A DNA stretch of 45,018 bases, from assembly GCA_022773585.1 (NCBI GenBank), contig JALEZZ010000053.1:1-45018 (forward strand). Reading direction: 5' to 3'. The first letter of the stretch is position 1. The number at the start of each line of letters is the position of its first letter. The translations under genes and the position numbers were made by a program. The notes under the pieces are model-generated. The model saw only the letters and a list, made by a program, of their open reading frames with translations. It had not been told where the DNA came from and made no database searches. The DNA comes from Selenomonas sp. GTDB taxonomy: Bacteria; Bacillota; Negativicutes; Selenomonadales; Selenomonadaceae. Positions 32,393 to 40,859 of the stretch are shown one piece after another.

Positions 32393-33613
32393 ATGGAGAT
32401 TCGAGGAAGATTCATGAACGAAATCAAAAATGGAGCAGCAAGGCTCTGGACACCAGAATTTCTTTCCATGAGCGGCAGCAATTTCCTGCTGTTCATTTCG
32501 CAATACATCATGATCGCGGCGCTGCCCATCTATATCATGGACAGCCTCGGTGGCGGTGAGCTCGAAGCCGGCATGGCGATGACGTTCTTCCAGATCGGCA
32601 CGGTGACGGCGCGGCCACTAGCGGGACGCTTGATTGACGGCATCGACAAACGCCGGTTGCTTCGTATCGTCGCGGTGCTCTTCATTGTCATCATGGGAGC
32701 GTTTCTCGTCTTGCCCGGACTCATGGGCATCTATGGATTGCGCCTTGCGCATGGCGCCCTGTTTGCTGTGGCGACGACGGCTGCTGCGGCGCTCGCCGTC
32801 CTTGTCCTCCCGCCCGAACGGAAAGGCACGGGCATCGGCTATTTTGCCCTATCGACGAATCTCGCGATGGTGGTCGGTCCGATGCTCGGCCTTCTCATCA
32901 TCGGGGGGCTCGGAGCGCGCGTGATGTTCGCATTCCTCACGGCGTGTGCCGTCTTGACAGCGGTGCTCCTGCTCTGGAGGAAGCTGCCGGACGAGATCAT
33001 GCAGCCATCGCGCCGACGAAGGAAGGGATTGTCGCTCCGGGATTTCTTCGAGCGGCGCTCGGTGCCGGCAGCCTTCCTTGGCGGGCTCGTATTTTTCGCT
33101 TATGGCGGCGTGCTGACGTTCCTGCCGCTCTATGCGAGAAGTCTCGGGATGCAGGAGGAGACGAGCTTGTTCTATGCGGTCTTCGCTGCCGTCATCGTCG
33201 TCTCGCGCCCGCTCATCGGCCGCATGTTCGATCGCTTCGGCCCTGACGCGACCGTCTGGCCGGGATTCGTTGCTTTCGGCCTCGGCATGGTGCTGCTTGG
33301 CAGTGTAGAAAGCTTCGTCGGGCTTTTTGTGGCGGCTGCCGTGCTCGGCCTCGGATTTGGTGCGCTTTCTCCCGCCTTCCAGACGCTTGCTGTCACGAGC
33401 GCCCCGCCTGCGCGCAGCGGCGTCGCGACAGCGACCTATTTCTGGTCGCTCGATATCAGCGTCGGCTTGGCTGCTGTCTTGCTTGGGTTCGTTGCCACGG
33501 CTTGCGGATATTCATTCCTCTATGGAATCGTGTTGCCAGCCGTCATCGTGGGGAATGCCATCTGCTATTTCTTCTGGAGAAAAACGGCTCGCGTCGGTCG
33601 CCGTCGTAAATGA
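32393..33613 (+). CDS. MFS transporter, drug:H+ antiporter-like
   Basis: A 406-residue integral membrane protein with about 12 membrane segments. The loop between segments 2 and 3 has RPLAGRLIDGIDKRRLLR, the MFS motif A, and its pseudo-repeat SRPLIGRMFDRFGPD lies between segments 8 and 9. VLPPERKGTGIGYFALSTNLAMVVGPMLG matches the motif C region of antiporters in the staphyloferrin-exporter/YfmO-like groups. The substrate is not predictable. Both ATG 32393 (AGGAG at 9 nt) and ATG 32414 are plausible starts. Confidence 0.88.
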   Translation: MEIRGRFMNEIKNGAARLWTPEFLSMSGSNFLLFISQYIMIAALPIYIMDSLGGGELEAGMAMTFFQIGTVTARPLAGRLIDGIDKRRLLRIVAVLFIVIMGAFLVLPGLMGIYGLRLAHGALFAVATTAAAALAVLVLPPERKGTGIGYFALSTNLAMVVGPMLGLLIIGGLGARVMFAFLTACAVLTAVLLLWRKLPDEIMQPSRRRRKGLSLRDFFERRSVPAAFLGGLVFFAYGGVLTFLPLYARSLGMQEETSLFYAVFAAVIVVSRPLIGRMFDRFGPDATVWPGFVAFGLGMVLLGSVESFVGLFVAAAVLGLGFGALSPAFQTLAVTSAPPARSGVATATYFWSLDISVGLAAVLLGFVATACGYSFLYGIVLPAVIVGNAICYFFWRKTARVGRRRK

Positions 33614-33679
33614 ATGGATTTCAGGGAAAGCCGTTGGAAGGTTGAAACATCCGGAGATTAGGCAGTGAGGAAGAAATTT

Positions 33680-34375
33680 ATGGGCGGTGACAGAATGAGC
33701 ATCGAGAGCGATGTGTTTGAACGGCATCAGCCGGATGGGAAACGCTGTGAGGCGTATGGATTCCAGCGGGCGGGAGACGTGTGGCGGTTGGAACGGACAT
33801 TCCTTGATGGTGCGTTCCGTGCGGCCGTGACGATTGATGCGGTGGGGCGGGTGACGGGCGAGGTCATCGATACGATGACGGATGAGGAGTATCTGCCGTT
33901 GCGCTTGAAAAATCCTGCTGGCAGCTACGTCTACGGCGTGCGTCATGCGTACGAGGAACTGCTGCGCGGCATCGCGGAGGCTTGCTTCGTCCGCGTGCCG
34001 TTCGCGTCGGCGCAGGCGAACCGCATCTGCATGAAAGTTCAAGAAACGTGGGGCGATGCGCCGGAGTTTCCGTGGAAGGAAAAGGCGTATGCGACAAGCG
34101 GCGTGTTCCGCCATCCGGAGACGCAGAAATGGTACGGCCTCATTATGCCGGTGACGTGGGCAAAACTCGTGCCGGGGCGGGAGGGGCGCGTGGAAATCCT
34201 CAACGTGAAGGTTACTGATGCCGCCCGCGCGGCCGCACAGGACGGCTGCTATCCGGCGTATCACATGAACAAGAAATATTGGATTTCCATCGTGCTCGAT
34301 GATACGTTGGCGGACGATGCGATTTGGCCGCTCCTCAACGAGAGCCATGCGTTTGCTGCGAAAGGGAAAAGATGA
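33680..34375 (+). CDS. MmcQ/YjbR (DUF419) family protein
   Basis: A 231-residue protein. The C-terminal 110 residues have the CyaY-like double-wing pattern of MmcQ/YjbR: YATSGVFRHPETQKWYGLIM, YPAYHMNKKYWISIVLDDTLADDAIWPLLNESHAFA. The N-terminal half (FERHQPDGKRCEAYGF..., EVIDTMTDEEYLPLR) is an extension seen in some Firmicutes members. A DNA-binding role has been proposed for the family from structure, and the function is open. ATG 33680 has GAGGAAG at 8 nt; GTG 33665 and ATG 33695 are alternatives. A DNA glycosylase gene lies downstream, so the pair may be related to repair. Confidence 0.78.
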   Translation: MGGDRMSIESDVFERHQPDGKRCEAYGFQRAGDVWRLERTFLDGAFRAAVTIDAVGRVTGEVIDTMTDEEYLPLRLKNPAGSYVYGVRHAYEELLRGIAEACFVRVPFASAQANRICMKVQETWGDAPEFPWKEKAYATSGVFRHPETQKWYGLIMPVTWAKLVPGREGRVEILNVKVTDAARAAAQDGCYPAYHMNKKYWISIVLDDTLADDAIWPLLNESHAFAAKGKR

Positions 34376-34411
34376 TGCGTGCGCGAAGAACGTGCAGGAG
34401 GGAAACGAATC

Positions 34412-34504
34412 GTGACAAGAGAACGGAAAATGGATATCCTCATGTATTTGATGATCGTGAATGTCATTCTTGCGGTGGTCAACATCGTATTGCTTCTGCG
34501 ATGA
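34412..34504 (+). CDS. Small membrane peptide, 30 residues
   Basis: GTG 34412 follows GGAGGG at 10 nt and encodes MTRERKMDILMYLMIVNVI then LAVVNIVLLLR. It has a basic N-terminus and one membrane segment. It sits in the 157-bp gap between the YjbR-type and glycosylase genes. No antisense promoter was noticed, so it looks less like a type I toxin than the peptides at 5066 and 6446. Confidence 0.5.
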   Translation: MTRERKMDILMYLMIVNVILAVVNIVLLLR

Positions 34505-34532
34505 CCGGCAGGAATCATGGGAGGCGGGCGGC

Positions 34533-35144
34533 GTGATTGCGTACGGTCAGAAAGAAATGGACTACCTCGCGGGTAAAGACCCGGTCATGGCGAAGCTCAT
34601 CGCGCACTACGGTCATTTCAAGCGCGGCGTGGAGCAGACGGTGTTTTCGTCGCTCATCACGCATATCGTGAGTCAGATGCTCTCGAACAAGGTCGGGGCG
34701 GTGCTGAATGGTCGGCTGCATGCGCTCGTGGGCGCATACACGCCGGAGGGCATCTTGCGGCAGACGCCCGCAGCCATCAAGGGCATCGGCATCAGCCGGC
34801 GCAAAGCGGACTACATCGTCGGATTAGCAAGAGGAACGGCGGACGGTCGGTATGATTTCGATGGCCTGGAGGGCATGACGGATGCGGAAGTTGTGGCGTA
34901 TCTTTGCCAAATTCCAGGCGTTGGAAAATGGACGGCAGAGATGATCGCGGAGTTCACGCTCGGGCGGCTCGATATTTTCAGCTACGGCGATGCAGCCCTG
35001 CGCGGCGGTATGGTGAAAGCGCACGGCTTCAAGACGCTATCGAAGTTACGGTTCGAGCGGTACCGTAAGAAATACACGCCGTATTGCTCGGTCGCGTCGC
35101 TTTATTATTATGCGGTGAATGACGATGACGAGGCGTGGCTGTAA
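34533..35144 (+). CDS. AlkA-like DNA-3-methyladenine glycosylase (HhH-GPD)
   Basis: A 203-residue base-excision repair enzyme. The helix-hairpin-helix is QIPGVGKWTAEMIAEF and the GPD region is GRLDIFSYGDAALRGGM with the catalytic aspartate in GDAALR. HIVSQMLSNKVGAVL, near the N-terminus, and GIGISRRKADYIVGLA are also standard. No C-terminal iron-sulfur cysteines are present, so it is AlkA-like and not an endonuclease III. GTG 34533 follows GGGAGG at 8 nt. Its likely substrates are alkylated purines. The IS3 element is inserted just downstream (35185). Confidence 0.88.
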   Translation: MIAYGQKEMDYLAGKDPVMAKLIAHYGHFKRGVEQTVFSSLITHIVSQMLSNKVGAVLNGRLHALVGAYTPEGILRQTPAAIKGIGISRRKADYIVGLARGTADGRYDFDGLEGMTDAEVVAYLCQIPGVGKWTAEMIAEFTLGRLDIFSYGDAALRGGMVKAHGFKTLSKLRFERYRKKYTPYCSVASLYYYAVNDDDEAWL

Positions 35145-35243
35145 AACAGTGACAATATTTGAAGAAGGCTCAGCTTTGGTGATATGCTCCCCTTAGATAG
35201 GACAATGAAAAAATCAAAGTCCTACTGAGGGGAGCGTATTTTT

Positions 35244-35969
35244 ATGCCACATAAAACAAAGGTAGCAGTAGCGACTATGGTGGAAGCCTGTAAAACCTAC
35301 ATTGCAGGGGAAAGCTCCTTCACTCAGATCGCTAGCCGTCTGGGAGTCGATCGGGCATCTGTCCGGAGATGGGTAGGGAGATACCAATCCGAAGGAGCCG
35401 ATGGGCTCATCCCGCAAGGACGCAACCGCTCTTACTCACCAGAGCTAAAGTTCCAAGCAGTCACGGAATATCTGAGTGGCATCACATCGGTGACGCAACT
35501 TTGCGAAAAATACCAGATCAAGTCACCGTTCCGGCTTCGCCATTGGATCAAGCAGTATAATAGTCATGAGGAGTTCAAACCTCGGTCAGGAGGAAGCCGC
35601 ATGACGAAGGGACGGAAGACAACGCAAGACGAGCGCAAGGAAATCGTCGATTACTGCTTGAAACATGACATGAACTACGGGGAAGCCGCAAAGACCTATC
35701 AGGTCTCCTACCACCAAGTCTACCAGTGGGTGAAGAAATACAAGGCGATGGGCGATGCAGGGCTCGAAGACCGACGGGGGCACCGCGTCGGCAGCTTGCC
35801 TTCCCGCACGGAGGAAGAGGAGCTGCGTGACAAGGTCGCGGGCCTGGAGCGGCAAGTCTACTGGCTCCAGCTGGAGAACGACTTCCTAAAAAAAGTGAAG
35901 GAACTGGAAAGAAGGGATGCCTTGGTACAACGCGCAAGCTCCGCGAGTACGAAGCAGCAGAAGCATTGA
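35244..35969 (+). CDS. IS3-family transposase OrfA
   Basis: A 241-residue DNA-binding subunit with two helix-turn-helix units (FTQIASRLGVDRASVRRWVG and YGEAAKTYQVSYHQVYQWVK) and a leucine-zipper-like tail (LRDKVAGLERQVYWLQLEND). ATG 35244 follows GAGGGGAG. The A7 run at 35888-35894 in FLKK is a -1 slippery site. Confidence 0.9.
   Translation: MPHKTKVAVATMVEACKTYIAGESSFTQIASRLGVDRASVRRWVGRYQSEGADGLIPQGRNRSYSPELKFQAVTEYLSGITSVTQLCEKYQIKSPFRLRHWIKQYNSHEEFKPRSGGSRMTKGRKTTQDERKEIVDYCLKHDMNYGEAAKTYQVSYHQVYQWVKKYKAMGDAGLEDRRGHRVGSLPSRTEEEELRDKVAGLERQVYWLQLENDFLKKVKELERRDALVQRASSASTKQQKH
35888..35894 (+). other. Programmed -1 frameshift site (A7) joining OrfA and OrfB
   Basis: In orfA the bases read CTA AAA AAA GTG. 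Slipping back one base gives AGT GAA and continues open (SEGTGKKGCLG...REYEAAEALTQPN) into orfB, which makes the OrfAB transposase as in other IS3 members. Confidence 0.7.
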
Positions 35970-36829
35970 CCCAGCCGAACGGGCCGTATACGATCAAGGA
36001 CATCTGCGAAAAGGCGCATATCGCGCGGTCGGCCTATTACCACTGGAAGCGCGGCGTGAAAGGCCAGCGCGAGCAGGAGAACGAACGCCTTGCAGAAGAA
36101 GTCGAGAAGATCCATGAGGAAGACCCGTCCAAGGGATACCGCAGGATTGCCGACGACCTCAACGCCAACGCGCCGGACGGCAAGCGCATCAACGACAAGC
36201 ACGCCCTGCGGCTCATGCGCAAGATCGGCATCCAATCGAACGTGAAGGGGCGGCACAACAGTTGCACGCGTGCTGCGCGGCATCCCGAATACACCGCAGA
36301 AAACATTCTAAACCGGAAGTTCCATGCCGACCGTCCGAATGAAAAATGGTTGACCGATGTCTCAGAGTTCAAGTACACGGACGGACAAGGGACACATAAG
36401 CTCTTCTTGAGCGCCATCCTCGACCTTTTCGACCGCCGGATCGTGGCGTTTCAGCTGAGCGACCGCAATGACAATCTTCTCGTCTTCGATACGTTCGACA
36501 AAGCCGTGGCGGAGAACCCCGAGGCGCATCCCCTGTTCCATAGCGACCGCGGCTTCCAGTACACCAGCCGCACGTTCCATGCAAAGCTCGTTGGGCACGG
36601 CATGACGCAAAGCATGTCCCGTGTCGGCCACTGCATCGACAACGGCCCGATGGAAGGTTTCTGGGGCATCCTGAAACGGGAACGCTACTACGGAAGGACG
36701 TTCACGAGCAAGAACGGGCTTGTCCAGATGATCCAAAGCTACATCTGGTACTACAACCACAAGCGACTGCAACGCCATCTCGATGTCATGACACCATGGG
36801 CGTACCACAAAACACATCTTGTCGCATAA
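35966..36829 (+). CDS. IS3-family transposase OrfB (DDE domain)
   Basis: A 287-residue rve-type integrase domain with the catalytic triad in WLTDVSEF, HSDRGFQYTS and GPMEGFWGILKRE. The N-terminal HTH_21 region has HIARSAYYHW and EDPSKGYRRIADDL. The separate start is TTG 35966, overlapping the orfA TGA; the active enzyme is probably the OrfAB fusion made by frameshifting at 35888-35894. Confidence 0.9.
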   Translation: MTQPNGPYTIKDICEKAHIARSAYYHWKRGVKGQREQENERLAEEVEKIHEEDPSKGYRRIADDLNANAPDGKRINDKHALRLMRKIGIQSNVKGRHNSCTRAARHPEYTAENILNRKFHADRPNEKWLTDVSEFKYTDGQGTHKLFLSAILDLFDRRIVAFQLSDRNDNLLVFDTFDKAVAENPEAHPLFHSDRGFQYTSRTFHAKLVGHGMTQSMSRVGHCIDNGPMEGFWGILKRERYYGRTFTSKNGLVQMIQSYIWYYNHKRLQRHLDVMTPWAYHKTHLVA

Positions 36830-36832
36830 AAA

Positions 36833-36861
36833 TACCTGCTCCAAATTTAGGAGCAGGTGAT
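36833..36861 (+). terminator. Terminator inside the IS3 element
   Basis: ACCTGCTCC-AAATTTA-GGAGCAGGT, 4-30 nt after the orfB stop, without a long T run. Confidence 0.55.
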
Positions 36862-37028
36862 AGTTTCGTTATTTATTTGCGTGTCCTATTGACGGGGAGC
36901 ACACCATATTCGCTTTTATTGCCGATTTGCTATAAAAGGGCTGATGAAACATACACTTGCCGGAGAGGAGCAATCACGATGGCTCGCCATGTTCCCGTAA
37001 AACGTATTTCGGCCATATCCATTTCATA

Positions 37029-37310
37029 CCCTCGAGGCAGAACGACCGCGGGCCGAAGATGCGCCATTATGCAGCAGCCGGCGTGCGGGAGTATTGGATT
37101 GTCTCGCCAATCGCAAAATCCGTTGAAGTCTACTATAATGAGAAAAAACGTTTCGAGCTCGCGGCCGTGTACACCCTGTTTTCCGAAAAGGATCTCGCGC
37201 GTATGGACGAGGACGAGCGCCACGCAGTGCAGACGGAGATTCCTGTCTCGCTCTACGATGATTTTCGTGTCCAGGTCAAGGACATCTTTTATGACATTGA
37301 TTTTCCTTGA
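37029..37310 (+). pseudogene. Uma2-type gene, C-terminal part
   Basis: From the CCCTCGA heptamer onward the frame encodes SRQNDRGPKMRHYAAAGVRE, YWIVSPIAKSVEVYY and so on to VKDIFYDIDFP, the C-terminal half of a Uma2 protein. The codons upstream in this frame are unrelated to the family. Joined at the heptamer to the fragment at 31032, it would rebuild an uninterrupted Uma2 reading frame. Its end overlaps the convergent relE gene by 22 bp. Confidence 0.7.
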
Positions 37311-37552
37311 AATTCAACGTCGAACAGGAAGATGACGAGCTCGTCATCGTGGATTTCCGCGAACAGGCGGTAGTCGCCGACGCGATAGCGCCAGATGCCT
37401 TTGAGGTTTCCTGTGAGGGCTTTGCCGTACAGCCGCGGGTCTGTGGCATCGACGAGGTGCTTGATGACCCAGTTCTTGATGACGCGGGCCGTCGGCTTGT
37501 CGAGTTTTTTCAGTTCCTTCACGGCATGCGCGGAGAATTTCACGCGGTACAT
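37289..37552 (-). CDS. relE: RelE/ParE family toxin
   Basis: An 87-residue protein, MYRVKFSAHAVKELKKLDK then RLYGKALTGNLKGIWRYRVG, DYRLFAEIHDDELVIFLF. This is the RelE-fold mRNA interferase pattern with conserved basic residues (RYRVGDYRL). Its ATG overlaps the antitoxin stop (TGATG), so the two are translationally coupled. Confidence 0.88.
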   Translation of the reverse strand: MYRVKFSAHAVKELKKLDKPTARVIKNWVIKHLVDATDPRLYGKALTGNLKGIWRYRVGDYRLFAEIHDDELVIFLFDVEFQGKSMS

Positions 37553-37776
37553 CAGACGCCGAGCTCCTTCCAGACATCTTCATGATCATAGGTCTTTTCT
37601 TTTTTCAAGAGTTCCTTCGCATGGAGGATGCGGGCTTCGTCCAGATGCAGATCGTCTTCGATTTTTTCAAAGACGGTGTCGCGGATGAAGGAAGAAAGAT
37701 TGAGGTTGTTAGCCGATACATAGGATTGGAGCAGCTGGTTTTCTTCGTCGCTGATCCGGAGGGAAATGGTGCTCAT
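37552..37776 (-). CDS. relB: RelB family antitoxin
   Basis: A 74-residue ribbon-helix-helix protein, MSTISLRISDEENQLLQSYV, with an acidic C-terminal toxin-binding helix. ATG 37776 follows AGGAGG at 9-10 nt; an upstream ATG at 37803 has no site. It should repress its own promoter through the palindrome at 37830-37874. Confidence 0.85.
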   Translation of the reverse strand: MSTISLRISDEENQLLQSYVSANNLNLSSFIRDTVFEKIEDDLHLDEARILHAKELLKKEKTYDHEDVWKELGV

Positions 37777-37823
37777 GAAGGGATGCCTCCTTTTGTCATA
37801 CAAGTAATACGTCTCCTATGTTG

Positions 37824-37874
37824 AGTATAGCAGAACGATGCAGAAAAGCAAGCGGATTTTCTGCATCGTTCTGC
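37824..37874 (-). promoter_or_regulatory. relBE promoter and operator palindrome
   Basis: Minus-strand TTGCTT (37851-37846), 16-bp spacer, TATACT (37829-37824). A perfect 18-bp inverted repeat (GCAGAACGATGCAGAAAA at 37830-37847 and its complement at 37857-37874) covers the spacer exactly, which is the expected place for RelB autorepression. The hairpin could also end transcription. Confidence 0.6.
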
Positions 37875-37905
37875 GTTTGTATTCTTGTATACCTGAAAAA
37901 ATGCA

Positions 37906-37934
37906 TTGACATACCAACTATACATTTTTATAAT
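37906..37934 (+). promoter_or_regulatory. Consensus promoter of the glutamate synthase operon
   Basis: TTGACA (37906-37911), 17-bp spacer, TATAAT (37929-37934): a perfect sigma-70 consensus, the strongest in the window. The leader from about 37941 to 38103 is 163 nt long and contains small hairpins (CGGAC-GACGAC-GTCCG near 37987). I could not match it to a known riboswitch. Confidence 0.8.
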
Positions 37935-38103
37935 AGGAATTACGTAACGTCATATTCTCAAGTGACGTACAAATGTGTATATTTTGCGGACGACGACGTC
38001 CGATGAGGAACGGGCACTCGGGCAGCGAGGAATCTTCGCGGCTCTGCGCTTGTTCGGGCAACGCTGCCTCGTCGTCTCGCAATGTTTCAAGGGAGAGACC
38101 GAT

Positions 38104-39210
38104 ATGTGCAGAATTGGTTCGATCAAGAGCAAGGTGCCCGTTCAGCCGTCCCTGGCACTGAAACTCATGCTGCCGCAGCAGGAGGGGCATGACAACTCGG
38201 GCTTTGCGATGGTCATGCAGGATCTTTACGGCATCTTTTCCGGCTACAAGGACAAGCCGCTCCTCTCGATGGCCGTGACGCAGCGCGGCGCGCAGCTCGT
38301 GGAAGAGTACATGGACGCGCACAACTTCGTCCAGATTGCCGAGTGGATCCCAATCCCGGACAAGCGGCCGGGCCTCGACATCCAGGCGATGCCGTACTAT
38401 ATTTTCCGCAACTATGACTACCCCGAAGAGACGGCGCACATGACGCAGCGGGAAAAAGAAGACCTGCTGCTCGACACGCGCCTCGCTCTGCGCAAGATCC
38501 TCGAAAAAGCGGACGCGGGCTTTGTCTACTCGTTCTGGCCGGACGTGCTGACGCTGAAGGAAATCGGCGACCCGGCCGACATCGCGACGTACTTCCACCT
38601 CTGGGACGACAATGGCTGCCTCGTGGCGAAGTCCATCGTCGCGCAGTGCCGCCAGAACACGAACTACGACATCGTGCGCTATGCGGCGCATCCGTTCTTC
38701 CTCCAGGGCTACACGCTCTGCGCGAACGGCGAGAATACGTTCTACACGAAGAACAAGGAGTTCCAGAAATCGCTGCACCGCGGCTACATCGGCTTCGAGT
38801 CTGACTCGCAGTGCTTCCTCAACACCCTCCATTATGTGCATCACGAGCTGCAGTGGCCGCTCGTCTACTACAAGCACGTCATCACGCCGCTGCCGTTTGA
38901 TGAAATGCGCGAGCGCGAGGATGCCGACGTGCTTTCCTCCATCCGCCAGAGCCTCGCAAACCTCGAAATCAACGGGCCGAACACGGTCATCGCGGTGCTG
39001 CCGGACGGCACGATGATGACGTGCTGCGACAGCAAGAAGCTGCGCCCCGTCGTCGTCGGCCGCACGGATGAGATGGTCGCCATTTCGTCGGAGGTCTGCG
39101 GCATCAACGAAATCATGCCGAACCGCGACGAGACGAAGGACATCTACCCGAACGAGCGCGAGATCGTCACCATCGACAACAACTTGGAGGTAGCAAGATG
39201 CAAGCAGTAA
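38104..39210 (+). CDS. Glutamate synthase, glutaminase (class II amidotransferase) subunit
   Basis: A 368-residue Ntn-type glutamine amidotransferase corresponding to the N-terminal domain of GltB. The catalytic N-terminal cysteine is Cys2 in MCRIGSIKSK, exposed after removal of Met1. HDNSGFAMVMQ and QCRQNTNYDIVRYAAHPF are further family segments. It hydrolyses glutamine and passes ammonia to the next subunit. ATG 38104 follows GGGAG; the frame is open further upstream but Cys2 fixes the start. It overlaps the next gene by 13 nt. Confidence 0.88.
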   Translation: MCRIGSIKSKVPVQPSLALKLMLPQQEGHDNSGFAMVMQDLYGIFSGYKDKPLLSMAVTQRGAQLVEEYMDAHNFVQIAEWIPIPDKRPGLDIQAMPYYIFRNYDYPEETAHMTQREKEDLLLDTRLALRKILEKADAGFVYSFWPDVLTLKEIGDPADIATYFHLWDDNGCLVAKSIVAQCRQNTNYDIVRYAAHPFFLQGYTLCANGENTFYTKNKEFQKSLHRGYIGFESDSQCFLNTLHYVHHELQWPLVYYKHVITPLPFDEMREREDADVLSSIRQSLANLEINGPNTVIAVLPDGTMMTCCDSKKLRPVVVGRTDEMVAISSEVCGINEIMPNRDETKDIYPNEREIVTIDNNLEVARCKQ

Positions 39211-40829
39211 AGACGCAGGACGTGGGAGTCAACGACCTCCCCTGGAAAATCGAATACGATCCCGAGCGCTGCACGATGTGCGGCAGCTGCGTGGCGAGCT
39301 GCTCGTTCAAGGCCATCCACGTCGTGACGAAGCAGCGTTCCCTCACCGTCTCGGAAGAAGGCGTTCCGACGCCGAAGCGCACGCACATCGCGCGGCCCGT
39401 CATCGAGCAGGTCGCGAGCCTGACGGATTTCTGCCGGGGCTGCGGCATGTGCGAGAAAATCTGTCCGAACCATGCCATCCGCCCCGTGCGCAACCCGGAC
39501 ACGCGCCGCACGCTGCTTGCGAAGGACAACGGCCCAATCAAGCGCGGCGGCCGCACGAACCTCAATGCGCAGCGCGCGCTCGACTCCATCGTCGTCGGCC
39601 GCATCTCGCAGATGACGGACCCGTCACTCGACGCCGCACGCCATACGTTCGACATCCGCGCACCGTTCGGCCGCGTGCTCGACTCGCATGAGCTGCCGTT
39701 CAAAGTCGTGGACGGCAAGCTCGTCAAGGCCGACCGCACGCCGCCCGTGCAGTGGATCTACCCGCTCATTTTCTCCGACATGTCCATCGGCGCGCTCTCG
39801 ACGCGCGCATGGGAAGCCGTCGCGCTCGCGGTCGGCTACCTCAACGAGAAATGCGGCCTGCCCGTGCGCATGAGCTCGGGCGAAGGCGGCATGCCGGTCA
39901 AGCTCCTCGAATCGGAATACCTCAAATACTTCATCATCCAGATCGCTTCTGGTCATTTCGGCTGGAACCGCATCATCAAGGCCATGCCGCACATGGTGAC
40001 CGACCCGGGCGGCGTCCTCATCAAGATCGGCCAGGGCGCAAAGCCGGGCGACGGCGGCCTGCTGCCCGAGGCGAAAGTCGCCGAGCACGTCCAGGCCATC
40101 CGCGGCGTCCCGAAAGCGACGCTCGCCTCGCCGCCAAACCATCAGGGCCTCTACTCCATCGAGGAATCCGTGCAGAAGATGCATCTCTCGATGAACGCGG
40201 CGTTCGGTTTCCGCGTGCCGGTCGCCATCAAGTGCGCGGCCTCGGCGACGTCGGTCTCCGTCTACAACAACCTGCTGCGCGACCCGTACAAGATCTGCGG
40301 CGGCTTCTTCATCGACGGCATCCAGGGCGGCACGGGCGCTGCGAACGAGGTCTCGCTCGACCACACGGGCCATCCGGTCGTCTCGAAAATCCGTGACTGC
40401 TACCTCGCAGCCGTCAAGCAGGGCCGCCAGGGCCAGATTCCTCTCTACGGCGGCGGCGGCATCGGCATGACGGGCGATGCGGCGGCAGATGCGTTCAAGA
40501 TGATGTGCCTCGGCGCGAACGGCGTCTTCGTCGGCAAAGTGCTCATCCAGCTCCTCGGCTGCGTCGGCAACGAGCAGGGCCGCTGCAACAGCTGCAACAC
40601 GGGCAAGTGCCCGATGGGCATCTGCTCGCAGGATCCGCGCCTCGTCAAGCGCCTCGACATCGACCGCGGCGCGCAGAAGATCGTCGACTACGTGCTGACG
40701 TTCGACAAAGAGCTCAAGAAGCTCATGGCGCCGATCGGCAACAGCTCGCTCCCGATTGGCCGCAGCGACGCCCTCGTCTCGACCGACAAGAACGTGGCGG
40801 ATCGCTTGGGCATCCAGTATGTATGTTGA
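39198..40829 (+). CDS. Glutamate synthase, FMN/iron-sulfur central subunit with N-terminal ferredoxin
   Basis: A 543-residue protein. Residues 20-100 form a two-cluster ferredoxin domain (CTMCGSCVASC, CRGCGMCEKICP). The FMN-binding glutamate synthase barrel follows (MSSGEGGMPVKLLESEYLKY, IKIGQGAKPGDGG, GGTGAANEVSLDHTG, LYGGGGIGMTGDAAADAF), then the 3Fe-4S cysteines in RCNSCNTGKCPMGIC. It makes glutamate from 2-oxoglutarate and ammonia. The fused ferredoxin suggests reduction by ferredoxin or by the third subunit. ATG 39198 follows GGAGG. Confidence 0.88.
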   Translation: MQAVKTQDVGVNDLPWKIEYDPERCTMCGSCVASCSFKAIHVVTKQRSLTVSEEGVPTPKRTHIARPVIEQVASLTDFCRGCGMCEKICPNHAIRPVRNPDTRRTLLAKDNGPIKRGGRTNLNAQRALDSIVVGRISQMTDPSLDAARHTFDIRAPFGRVLDSHELPFKVVDGKLVKADRTPPVQWIYPLIFSDMSIGALSTRAWEAVALAVGYLNEKCGLPVRMSSGEGGMPVKLLESEYLKYFIIQIASGHFGWNRIIKAMPHMVTDPGGVLIKIGQGAKPGDGGLLPEAKVAEHVQAIRGVPKATLASPPNHQGLYSIEESVQKMHLSMNAAFGFRVPVAIKCAASATSVSVYNNLLRDPYKICGGFFIDGIQGGTGAANEVSLDHTGHPVVSKIRDCYLAAVKQGRQGQIPLYGGGGIGMTGDAAADAFKMMCLGANGVFVGKVLIQLLGCVGNEQGRCNSCNTGKCPMGICSQDPRLVKRLDIDRGAQKIVDYVLTFDKELKKLMAPIGNSSLPIGRSDALVSTDKNVADRLGIQYVC

Positions 40830-40859
40830 TGGGCTTGTGGCATAGCGAGGTAACAAAAT

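Larger units (their letters stand above)
35185..36901 (+). mobile_element. IS3-family (IS150-like) insertion sequence, apparently complete
   Basis: About 1717 bp. Imperfect terminal inverted repeats: TGCTCCCCTTAGATAGGACA at the left and the complement of TGCTCCCCGTCAATAGGACA at the right. It carries orfA and orfB with an A7 slippery site and a hairpin terminator. The bases next to the ends (ATA left, CAC right) do not form an obvious duplication, so it may not be a simple recent insertion. Confidence 0.85.

Noticed and set aside
35182..36904. 3-bp target duplication of the IS3 element
   Set aside because: The flanking triplets (ATA and CAC) do not match with the element ends as set by the inverted repeats.
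37941..38103. Glutamine or other known riboswitch in the glutamate synthase leader
   Set aside because: Hairpins are visible but no recognised conserved core; naming a class would be a guess.
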